Of a stretch of DNA of 64,000 nt, positions 27,080-35,928 are shown piece after piece. Numbering within the stretch: position 1 is the first letter of the stretch; every line of letters begins with the position of its first letter. The DNA comes from Pirellulaceae bacterium. GTDB lineage: Bacteria > Planctomycetota > Planctomycetia > Pirellulales > Pirellulaceae. Under the pieces are notes generated by a model. It saw only the letters and a program-made list of their open reading frames with translations. It was not told the origin of the DNA and ran no database searches. The stretch covers positions 45,897-109,896 of the forward strand of contig JADYZV010000013.1 of NCBI GenBank assembly GCA_020852965.1, in the 5' to 3' direction. The position numbers and the translations under genes were made by a program.

Positions 27080-30000
27080 TCGAATACCTTTCACTCGGTG
27101 AACTCTTTCGGGCACAAGCCAGCTCGTATCCTGACCGGATCGCCGTCGTATTGGGGGACGAGGAGCGCTCCTACGCACAGTTGGACCGAGAATCGGATCA
27201 ATTTGCGGCGAGGCTTGTCCAGCAAGGTGTTGGGGCTGGCGATCAAGTGGCATTGCTCGTTCCGAGAAGTATCCAGTTTATGATTGCGATGCTGGGGATA
27301 CTGAAAGCGGGGGCGGTATGTGTTCCCGTCCCCACGTCGTTGCCGAAGGGGCGGCTGTCGCAAGTCTTGTCCGCTACAAAGGTAACCATCGTCCTGCGCT
27401 TTTCGCATTTCAACTTCGAGTATGCTACCGCTCAGCATCTACTTGTTGACGAACTCGGCCGCGCTGACGAATACGAGGCTGTACCGCTGCCACGGGTCGC
27501 GGGTAACGCAATTGCATTCGTATTGTTCACGTCAGGTTCCACGGGGCGCCCCAAGCCGACTGTTATTCGGCACCACAGCGTGGTGGGGCTATTCGCTGAG
27601 CCAGCATGCGGCCGATTCGATCGAGAACAGGTCTTTCTCCATCATACATCGTGCGGCTGGGATGCAATGTTGTTGGAGGTGTTCGGGCCGTTACTCTACG
27701 GCGGAACCTGCGTGCTATATCCGCATGAGCGTTTGGACATGAATGATCTACCAGATCTGGTCGGTCACAAGAGCGTTAACAGTCTATGGCTTAGCGCACC
27801 GTTGTTTCATGCTGTGGTCGAGGAATCGATTGGCAACTTAGATGGGCTACAGCAAGTGTTTACGGGCGGTGATGTGGTTCGTCCCGAAATCGTGCGGACT
27901 GCCCAAAGTGAATATCCGAACTTGCTAATTATCAATGGATATGGTCCGGTTGAGTGTGTCGTGTTCTCGACCGCGTTTCGAGTTCCCAAGAACGTTCCCG
28001 ATCATTGGCGAGACCTTCCGATCGGACGTCCCTTTGGAGATCGCCGCTGCTATTTGCTTGACCCACAACTGTCCCGTGTCCCCATTGGGATTGGGGGGGA
28101 CGTGCATGTTGGGGGACAAGCTGTTTCGGCGGGCTACTGGGGCCGACCTGGTGAGACGGCTGAAGCCTTCTTACCAGACTTGAATAGTCCCCTGCCAGGT
28201 CAACGAATGTATCGCACTGGTGATCGCGGGATCGTCGATCGTGAGGGACTGCTGCATTTCGGTGGGCGTCGTGATTCTCAAGTCAAGATCAGTGGGCAGC
28301 GGCTAGAGCTCGGCGAAGTCGAGCAAGCCATCCTGCGTTGTCCAGAGGTTTCCACGGCTGCGGTCATTGCTCTGCGCGAGCGCGACGAGGTCGAGCTGCA
28401 CACCTTTTGTGTGCGCAAGAGCCAATCGATGGTGGATGAACAGTGTTCTCAACGATTGACTGATTTTCTGCGAGAGCAACTTCCCCCGTTCATGGTTCCT
28501 ACCAAGGTGACGTGGTTGGAGAGTATGCCGCTGACAGCGACCGGAAAGGTAGATCGCGAAAGGCTCCAAACGCTTTCGAGTTCCGGCTTCCAAACCAGCG
28601 AGAACCACGCATTTGAAAGTCCGTCCGGAGAATCCGAACGGTGGCTGGCGGAAACCGTTCGCGACCTTCTGGAGCTTGATCAGATTCCGAGCATGGGAAA
28701 TTCGTTTCTCGCTGCGGGGGGGACTTCTCTGAGCTCCATCCGTTTGGTAGCGCGCATTCAGCAGCACTTTCGAAAACGCATTTCGCTGGTGCAAGTGCTC
28801 GGCCTCAATACCTTGCGACAGCTTGCCGATCTGATCGACTACGCTCAAGTGGTGGGCACGATCCCAGCAATTCGGCGTGTCGGCATTGAACAAAATGGCT
28901 TACCTCTAACACCGTCACAACGCGCCATCTGGTTTTTCCAAAATCTGTTTCCTAGTAGTAGCGCTTATTCCATTTCGTGTCGAGTCAATGTCCACGGCAA
29001 GTTGTGCGCAACGGCGTTGCAGCGAGCCATTGACGAATTGGTCTCCCGACATGATGTTTTGCGCATGCAATTTGTGTCACAACCTGGCGGGCCAGTCCAA
29101 CGGACGAGGGGGAATGTGGATGCTCAGATCACAGAGTACGATCTGACGCAAGTCACAGATGCCAACTTGGATCAATGTCTTGAAGAGCTGGCAGGGAACA
29201 TCTGCAGAAAACCGCTGCCATTGGATTCGAGAGTTTTTTCGATCGCAAGGTTGAAAGTCTCAGCGCAATTCAGCCAATTGATTCTGGTCGTACACCATTT
29301 GGTTTGTGATGGATGGTCTGTTGGGATCTTGTTAAGAGAGTTTTTACAACTCCATGAGGACCTTGTACGAGGGCGTATCGTTACACTCCCTCCACCACCC
29401 TATCAATTTTGTGACTACGTCCTGTGGGAGAAAGAGTACTCGGATGTAAATTCAGAACGCTGGCAGCGGTTTTGGGAAACGCAGCTTAAAGAGGTTAGGG
29501 CTGTGCGATTGCCATACACGTTCACCAGGTCTAACGCAGATACCGAAAATGCGTCGCAGATTCCGATTCGTCTCAGCGAAGAACTCAGTGGGCAACTTCG
29601 CCATCTCGCGAAATCCTCCCATGCGAACGTGTTCGCAACGCTTTTGACCGCATTTCAATTGTTGCTTTCTCGCGTCACTGGGCAATCAGACGTGATCGTT
29701 GGTGTTCCAACAGCGAACCGGCCACTGCCGGTGTGGGAACATGTGGTTGGAATGATGGTAAGCACGATTCCGATTCGCACTCAAGTTGATTGGCGAGAAT
29801 CGACTCGACAACATGTGTGCCGAGTTCAATCCCGCCTTCTCGACTGCATCGACCACGCCGGCTTAGCCGTGGAGCAATTGCTGGAGGCGGCCGGATTGAC
29901 GCGGACAACAGACTGGAACCCACTGTTTCGAGTAATGTTTTCCCTAACCGAATTCGAAAAGCCTGCTCTGCCGCGACCCGAAATCCAAGTCGAACTCGTT

Positions 30001-33000
30001 CCAGGAAAACGCGTTCATGCCCAAGTTGATTTGGTGTTGGATCTCAACTTCGACGGGGTCCGTGTCGAAGGGATTCTGGAGTACGATAAGACTCTGTTTG
30101 ACCCTGCCGTGTGCGAGCGATTGGCCAAACAATTCGTCGCGGTTTGTGAACAAATGGTAGAGCATCCCGACCAAGTCGTCGAGCGGATCGACTTGGGAGG
30201 GCCTCGCATATCTTGTGCAACGATGGATTCGCGGGCACCGTCGCTGATCGAGCAATTTGAGGATCAAGTCAGAACAAGGCCAAACGCTGTGGCCGTTCGT
30301 GGCATTGATTCCAATACGAGCTATGCGCAACTGTCCAAAATGATCGGTCAGCTCGCCGACCAACTGATTGGGTGCAACGTGACCCGCGGCCTAATCATCG
30401 TTTGTTATATGAGACGCAGTCTCGCGCACACCTGTGCCTGCTTGGCAGTGCCAAAAATCCAGGCCGTGCTGATGCCCTTGGACCCGAGTCACTGTGATGA
30501 ATCCCGGTTGGAAGCGGTTTGCCAGCGGGCGGGCGTGTTCGCAATCCTGAGGCAGAAAGAAGACGGACAAATCGAAATCGTTCCCCGGCAGTTTGAACAA
30601 GTATCCGCGACCCAACGGATCGAAACTGAAGGAAGAACGCCAATGTATGTGATTCATACATCGGGCTCGACCGGATATCCGAAAGACGTGGTCGTCGGTG
30701 CCGCAGGGCTCGCATTGCGCGCGATTTGGGCTAAAGGCGAGTTCCGTGTCGGCCCACAGGATCGCATTGGGGCAGTGGCTTCTCCTGCATTCGACGCATC
30801 GTTGAGCGAAACGTACAACGCTCTTTGTTCGGGTGCCAGTCTGTGTATACCGGAAGGGCACAAACTGACCAACCCGGCAGCGTTTATTCAATGGCTGATC
30901 GACAACGACGTGACGATCTTGGAGGGTACGCCAACTTGGTGGCAGTTCCTGAGCCTGCAAGACAAACTCAAGGAAGCCAGCAAACTGCGATTGATTATTT
31001 GCGGCGGCGAAGAGCTTTCGAGCACACTTTTACAAAAGCTGCGAGCTACGACCGCTGAAATAGTAAACCTTTACGGGCCGACCGAGACATCGATCGACGC
31101 GACTTGTTGGCGGGCGACCGATCAAGAAAAACTCGCCTTGGTTCCAATCGGAAGGCCGCTACCGCACGCTCGTGCTGTTGTTTTTGGACGAGCGTTGAAT
31201 CCGTCTTCCATCGGCGAAGTTGGAGAATTCTGCGTCGCCGGACATGGTGTGGCATTGGGCTATCTGGGACGAAATAGAGACACCGCTTGCTCATTCATCC
31301 CCGATTGTGTCTCGGGTTTAGCTGGAGCCCGAATGTTCAAATCGGGGGATCTTGTACGCCAAATCGACGACGAGAACTTGGTTTGGCTGGGGCGAACCGA
31401 TCATCAACTCAAGATTCGTGGATTTCGAATCGAACCGGGGGAAATCGAATACTGTTTGTGTGAACATGCTTTGGTGGATCAAGCAACGGTGATTTCTCAA
31501 GACATGGGGCTTGTAGCCTTGGTGGTTGTCTCTGACCCCACCTCCCCTGCGATCGAAGGTGTATTGAAGGCATGGTGTGGAGAACGATTGCAGGGATATC
31601 TTGTTCCGAATCGGATTGTGCCTGTTAGTGAACTCCCGACCACCGCAGGCGGAAAGCCGGACCGGATTGCGATGGCCGAGATTGTTGCTCGCAGAGGCAG
31701 CAGCATCCCATTCGTCGCTCCCCAGGGCGAGACAGAGCGACGGGTTGCCAAGTTGTGGACAGAACTCCTTGAAGTAGGTTCCATCGGCCGAAATGATAAC
31801 TTTTTTCAACTTGGTGGTCATTCGCTCCTGGCTGGTCTCTTGATGACTCAGCTCGCAGAGTACCATGGCACTCATCCAATGACGACCCTTTTTGAGCGGC
31901 CCGTATTGGCAGACTTCTGTGATTGGTTGGATTCTCAGCATGTCGCAAGTGAAGAAGCAATTTTGCCGCGCCCGGCAGGATTGCCAAATGCACCCGTAAG
32001 CCTTGCTCAGAAGAGAATTTGGTTTGTGCAGAAATTTGCCTCCGAGTCGCGCATCTTTCATTTGGCTTTCGCTGCGCGGATACGAGGTGAAGTACAAGTT
32101 CAGGAAATTGAGGGGATTGGGCAGGCGCTGTCGGGTAGGCATGAAATCCTACGCACTACTTTTCCGGAAGTGGATGGACGACCTCACCAGAAAGTTCACG
32201 GTCAACTTGCGATTGACTTTCAACATCAGACGATGGATGACGATCGAAACGTCGAAGCTTGGCTCGATTCCGTCGTCGGCTTAGCTTTCGATCTTCAGAA
32301 TGGGCCATTAATTCGTTTGCGATTGGCGTCGCTCGGTGAACACGACCACGTAATCGCTGTGGTTGTTCACCACATCATTGTGGATGATTGGTCGATCGGA
32401 TTGCTGGTGGAGCAATCGTTTCTCGCTTATTTATCGCGGCTTGCGGGTGAGCCTCTAGTAACTCAGCCAACTCAAATCCACTACGCCGACTATGCAGCAT
32501 GGGAGCAAAAACGGCTCGAAGAGCACGACTCGCGCAACGATCTAGAAAGATGGTCCGAGCGTTACCTGCCCCTACCTCCTGCCCTGCAATTTGTTCCTCT
32601 GAAAGATCGTCTGGGCGCGCCAGCCCTAGCGACTCAGCAGTACTCATTTAAACTGTCGGATCCCGCCGTGGGCGTAGTGCGCCGATTGACGATGGAGTTG
32701 GAAGTATCACCCTTTATGGTCCTATTGGGTGTGGCTTCAGGCGTCATGGCGATGTCCAATACTCAGCCGGAGTTTTGCGTTGGAACCACCGTCAGCAATC
32801 GTGACCGGGTCGAGCTGCTGAATGTGGTCGGTCCACTCGTCAATCTTGTGCCAATTCCGCTTGAAATTCGAAAACACGACACTTGGCGAGCCTACCTCCT
32901 GCGATGTAAAGAGAGATTCGTCCGCGTATTGAGTTTTCAACAATTGCCGTTTGAGGCGATGGTCGAGCGTGCCAAACCCGATCGAGATTCCAGCCGGCAT

Positions 33001-35928
33001 CCGTTGTTTAATATCATGATCACCCTCCAGGCCGATTTGTCGGAATTCGTTTTGCCGGGTCTATCGATCGAGCCGTTGCCCATCGCGCGCGGTGAAAGTT
33101 TTTTGGACGCGTCACTTGCATTTTCCGACAACGGAACAGCAATTCGTGGCACGTGGCAGTTTAGATCATCGGTCGTTGATCCTAAACTCGTGCGCCATCT
33201 GTCGAATCAGATCGAGTCTGTGCTGCAGGATCAGTTGGTCTTTTCAGCTGGGGCGATGTCCTTGCCAGTTTCGAATTCTGACTTGGAAACTGCAAACGGG
33301 CTCCCGTGGTTTATTTCACCAGGGAGGCAGTTTTCCAACCATTGGGTCGTCGATCCACCAACGCAGAAAGATCCGATTTGGGAGCGAATTGCTTTCCAGT
33401 CATCCACCAATCCAAATGGAATTGCTATTGATCTGCTAAACAAGCGACTGACTTATAGAGAATTTGCGGATCGGGTCGACCGCCTCACAGACACATTGCA
33501 ACACATGGGGCTGGGGGACGGCGATCTGGTTATCGTCCATCTCGGTCGCTGCTTCGACGCGCTCATCGTTTTGCTTTCGATATGGCGTTTGGGCGCAGTG
33601 GCTGTTCCCATGGACCCCGCGCAACCGACAGATAGAAAACGAAAACTGATTGAGCTGATACAGCCCGAGTGGTGCCTAACGAGTACGGACAATGTGTGGC
33701 GCCCAACAGGGGCCCAAATCAGCGAGCAACCAGTGAATGGTCGTTTACGCATTGTACATTGGGATGATGTCCACTCGCGCGGCGCGCTGGCTTTCGACGA
33801 CACCGCGGCCCCGCTCGCATACATCATGTTTACCTCAGGCTCCACCGGCATCCCCAAGGCGGTTGTGGTTTCGAAACGTTCGCTCATCAATTTGGTCGAG
33901 AGTTTGAACCGTCGATTGGGGCTGGGTCATGAGGAGCGGTTTCTGTGGCTCACGGCACTTTCGTTCGACATTTCACTGTTTGAGGTGCTGGGGCCACTCT
34001 TCTGCGGTGCAACTTTAATCGTGGCACCAGCGGATGCTGAGAAAGTTCCCAACCTACTAATGCAGACAATTGAGGATCGCCGGCCGACAGTTTTACAAGC
34101 AACTCCAACGTCTTGGGAGATTCTGTTTCAGGCGAACTGGAAACCCAATTCTCGTCAAGTCTTGATCAGTGGTGGTGAGCCGCTGACGAAACGCCTCGCC
34201 AAGCAACTGTCCCAAGGTAGCCGACGGGCTTGGAATGTCTACGGACCCACGGAAACCACCATTTGGTCTAGCTACGCCGAAATCGCGGATGACCTGGAGG
34301 CGGTCTCGATCGGAGGCCCCATTTGTCAAACGATGCTTTCCGTATTGGATCATCAATTGCGGACGGTGGGGCAATATTGCGTCGGTGAATTGTATATTTC
34401 GGGTATCGGCGTGGCCGAAGGCTACCTGCATGATTCTGCCAAGACGGCATCGGTGTTCCTACCAGACCCATTTTCACCTATACCCGGAACCAGGATGTAT
34501 CGTACGGGTGATCAGGTTTGCAGGGATGGAAGTCGACAACTGCGTTTTTTGGGACGTCGAGACGGCCAGATCAAGCTTCGTGGACACCGCATCGAACTTG
34601 GCGAGATCGAATCTCAATTATTGGGATTGTCAGAGGTCAGCGCGGCAGCGGTGATTCGATCGCCAAATCGATCGACCGGAGAATTGCAAGCTTACATCGT
34701 CACCCAAGACCTTGCTCTGTCTGCGGAGCAACTCAGGGTAAGACTTCGTCAATCGCTACCTCAGGTAATGGTTCCAACGCGTTTTTTTCGGGTGGACGAT
34801 CTGCCACGTACGACCAATGGTAAATTGGATCGCCAAGGCATTCGATCGATGCGCTCCACTCCGTTGCCGGAGAGCTCGGAGTCGAACGGAACGCTATCTG
34901 AGAAACCTCGGTTTCGATCAAAGACGGAATCTACGATTGGAGCAATCTGGTGTGAGTTGCTATCGACATCGGTCTCACGAGATACGGATTTTTTCGACGC
35001 CGGAGGCGATTCGTTTCTTGCGATTCAAGCACTTTCGCGAATCGAGCACGCATTGTTCCGTCAAGTGACAGTTTCACAGTTCATGCAGCGCACGGTGTTG
35101 CACGCGTTGGCGCACTTCATCGATCGCCACGGTCAAGAGGCATCGGCCATCATTAAACTCAACGATGTCAGGGATGGAGTCACGCTCATTTGTTTGCCGC
35201 CGGCAGGTGGCAGCGCGCTTTGCTATGCGGCTTTGGCTCGAAAGATTGATCGTCCGGTTTACGGCTTGCACAACGAAGGAATCGATCCTGAGTTCGGTGA
35301 GCCCCAATCGTTGGTTGCCTTTTACCGAGATGCTATTTTGAGCGTTGTCGAGCGAGGGCAACCGATCATCTTGTTGGGATGGTCCCTCGGGGGAATCATT
35401 GCAGCAAATCTTGCTTGCGAGTTTAAGCGGACTGGAGCGTTATTGGTTGAACAAGTCGTTCTGATTGACGTGCCTTCGATAGCTTCCGTTGCGAAGGTAG
35501 CCGCAGACCGAAATGGGTTACTGAACTCGTTTGTGTTTGAGTACTTAGCCAGCATTTCTGCGACAACCATCCGGTCACCCAATTGGTCACTGGACAGGTC
35601 TGGTGAGGAAAGTGTTATTCGCAGGATTTGGAAGCGAATCGGAAATGATTATCCCGACCTAGCGTTGCTGCCCCTCTCAGAATTCGAGTCGCTCTGGAAA
35701 CGATTCGCGTGGAATCTCAAAGCGGTTAGCCAACTCTCGTTAGAACTTGATCCTCAAAATACACTCTTGGTCGATGCTAGGCAGGAGCCGCCGCGGGAAA
35801 TGGCGCGGCACAGCATTCCGGCAGATCAACGTCAAACGGAATGGATCGATGGGACACACTACAGCATCTTGCGTGAAGACTTGAATGACCTGCTTGAAAT
35901 ACTCCGGCAGCGAAAGGTTATCTCGTGA
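27076..35928 (+). CDS. NRPS 2: A-PCP-C-A-PCP-C-A-PCP-TE
   Basis: 2950 residues from the GTG at 27076, which overlaps the NRPS1 stop as GTGA; a TTG at 27064 is an alternative. Domains: A4 (core near 151), PCP4 Ser551 (GGTSL), C5 (His740), A5 (core near 1196), PCP5 Ser1583, C6 (His1765; HHxxxDD instead of HHxxxDG), A6 (core near 2252), PCP6 Ser2646, thioesterase (Ser2770 in GWSLGG, His2928 in GTHYS). A4 lacks its own C domain, which sits at the end of NRPS1. Hand-read codes: A4 DALWFGGVFK (Val-like), A5 DASEIGLIDK (acidic pocket, suggesting a basic residue such as Orn), A6 DIFQIGVIWK (close to the glycine code). It completes a six-residue chain and releases it by hydrolysis or cyclisation. Several A domains deviate in the PKG motif (PKP, PKD, PKA) but keep the lysine. 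Confidence 0.95.
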   Translation: MIEYLSLGELFRAQASSYPDRIAVVLGDEERSYAQLDRESDQFAARLVQQGVGAGDQVALLVPRSIQFMIAMLGILKAGAVCVPVPTSLPKGRLSQVLSATKVTIVLRFSHFNFEYATAQHLLVDELGRADEYEAVPLPRVAGNAIAFVLFTSGSTGRPKPTVIRHHSVVGLFAEPACGRFDREQVFLHHTSCGWDAMLLEVFGPLLYGGTCVLYPHERLDMNDLPDLVGHKSVNSLWLSAPLFHAVVEESIGNLDGLQQVFTGGDVVRPEIVRTAQSEYPNLLIINGYGPVECVVFSTAFRVPKNVPDHWRDLPIGRPFGDRRCYLLDPQLSRVPIGIGGDVHVGGQAVSAGYWGRPGETAEAFLPDLNSPLPGQRMYRTGDRGIVDREGLLHFGGRRDSQVKISGQRLELGEVEQAILRCPEVSTAAVIALRERDEVELHTFCVRKSQSMVDEQCSQRLTDFLREQLPPFMVPTKVTWLESMPLTATGKVDRERLQTLSSSGFQTSENHAFESPSGESERWLAETVRDLLELDQIPSMGNSFLAAGGTSLSSIRLVARIQQHFRKRISLVQVLGLNTLRQLADLIDYAQVVGTIPAIRRVGIEQNGLPLTPSQRAIWFFQNLFPSSSAYSISCRVNVHGKLCATALQRAIDELVSRHDVLRMQFVSQPGGPVQRTRGNVDAQITEYDLTQVTDANLDQCLEELAGNICRKPLPLDSRVFSIARLKVSAQFSQLILVVHHLVCDGWSVGILLREFLQLHEDLVRGRIVTLPPPPYQFCDYVLWEKEYSDVNSERWQRFWETQLKEVRAVRLPYTFTRSNADTENASQIPIRLSEELSGQLRHLAKSSHANVFATLLTAFQLLLSRVTGQSDVIVGVPTANRPLPVWEHVVGMMVSTIPIRTQVDWRESTRQHVCRVQSRLLDCIDHAGLAVEQLLEAAGLTRTTDWNPLFRVMFSLTEFEKPALPRPEIQVELVPGKRVHAQVDLVLDLNFDGVRVEGILEYDKTLFDPAVCERLAKQFVAVCEQMVEHPDQVVERIDLGGPRISCATMDSRAPSLIEQFEDQVRTRPNAVAVRGIDSNTSYAQLSKMIGQLADQLIGCNVTRGLIIVCYMRRSLAHTCACLAVPKIQAVLMPLDPSHCDESRLEAVCQRAGVFAILRQKEDGQIEIVPRQFEQVSATQRIETEGRTPMYVIHTSGSTGYPKDVVVGAAGLALRAIWAKGEFRVGPQDRIGAVASPAFDASLSETYNALCSGASLCIPEGHKLTNPAAFIQWLIDNDVTILEGTPTWWQFLSLQDKLKEASKLRLIICGGEELSSTLLQKLRATTAEIVNLYGPTETSIDATCWRATDQEKLALVPIGRPLPHARAVVFGRALNPSSIGEVGEFCVAGHGVALGYLGRNRDTACSFIPDCVSGLAGARMFKSGDLVRQIDDENLVWLGRTDHQLKIRGFRIEPGEIEYCLCEHALVDQATVISQDMGLVALVVVSDPTSPAIEGVLKAWCGERLQGYLVPNRIVPVSELPTTAGGKPDRIAMAEIVARRGSSIPFVAPQGETERRVAKLWTELLEVGSIGRNDNFFQLGGHSLLAGLLMTQLAEYHGTHPMTTLFERPVLADFCDWLDSQHVASEEAILPRPAGLPNAPVSLAQKRIWFVQKFASESRIFHLAFAARIRGEVQVQEIEGIGQALSGRHEILRTTFPEVDGRPHQKVHGQLAIDFQHQTMDDDRNVEAWLDSVVGLAFDLQNGPLIRLRLASLGEHDHVIAVVVHHIIVDDWSIGLLVEQSFLAYLSRLAGEPLVTQPTQIHYADYAAWEQKRLEEHDSRNDLERWSERYLPLPPALQFVPLKDRLGAPALATQQYSFKLSDPAVGVVRRLTMELEVSPFMVLLGVASGVMAMSNTQPEFCVGTTVSNRDRVELLNVVGPLVNLVPIPLEIRKHDTWRAYLLRCKERFVRVLSFQQLPFEAMVERAKPDRDSSRHPLFNIMITLQADLSEFVLPGLSIEPLPIARGESFLDASLAFSDNGTAIRGTWQFRSSVVDPKLVRHLSNQIESVLQDQLVFSAGAMSLPVSNSDLETANGLPWFISPGRQFSNHWVVDPPTQKDPIWERIAFQSSTNPNGIAIDLLNKRLTYREFADRVDRLTDTLQHMGLGDGDLVIVHLGRCFDALIVLLSIWRLGAVAVPMDPAQPTDRKRKLIELIQPEWCLTSTDNVWRPTGAQISEQPVNGRLRIVHWDDVHSRGALAFDDTAAPLAYIMFTSGSTGIPKAVVVSKRSLINLVESLNRRLGLGHEERFLWLTALSFDISLFEVLGPLFCGATLIVAPADAEKVPNLLMQTIEDRRPTVLQATPTSWEILFQANWKPNSRQVLISGGEPLTKRLAKQLSQGSRRAWNVYGPTETTIWSSYAEIADDLEAVSIGGPICQTMLSVLDHQLRTVGQYCVGELYISGIGVAEGYLHDSAKTASVFLPDPFSPIPGTRMYRTGDQVCRDGSRQLRFLGRRDGQIKLRGHRIELGEIESQLLGLSEVSAAAVIRSPNRSTGELQAYIVTQDLALSAEQLRVRLRQSLPQVMVPTRFFRVDDLPRTTNGKLDRQGIRSMRSTPLPESSESNGTLSEKPRFRSKTESTIGAIWCELLSTSVSRDTDFFDAGGDSFLAIQALSRIEHALFRQVTVSQFMQRTVLHALAHFIDRHGQEASAIIKLNDVRDGVTLICLPPAGGSALCYAALARKIDRPVYGLHNEGIDPEFGEPQSLVAFYRDAILSVVERGQPIILLGWSLGGIIAANLACEFKRTGALLVEQVVLIDVPSIASVAKVAADRNGLLNSFVFEYLASISATTIRSPNWSLDRSGEESVIRRIWKRIGNDYPDLALLPLSEFESLWKRFAWNLKAVSQLSLELDPQNTLLVDARQEPPREMARHSIPADQRQTEWIDGTHYSILREDLNDLLEILRQRKVIS

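Noticed and set aside
31318..32142. Long leftward frame (274 codons) antisense to NRPS2
   Set aside because: It lies wholly inside a firmly identified synthetase and its translation shows no family motif; long antisense frames are expected here.
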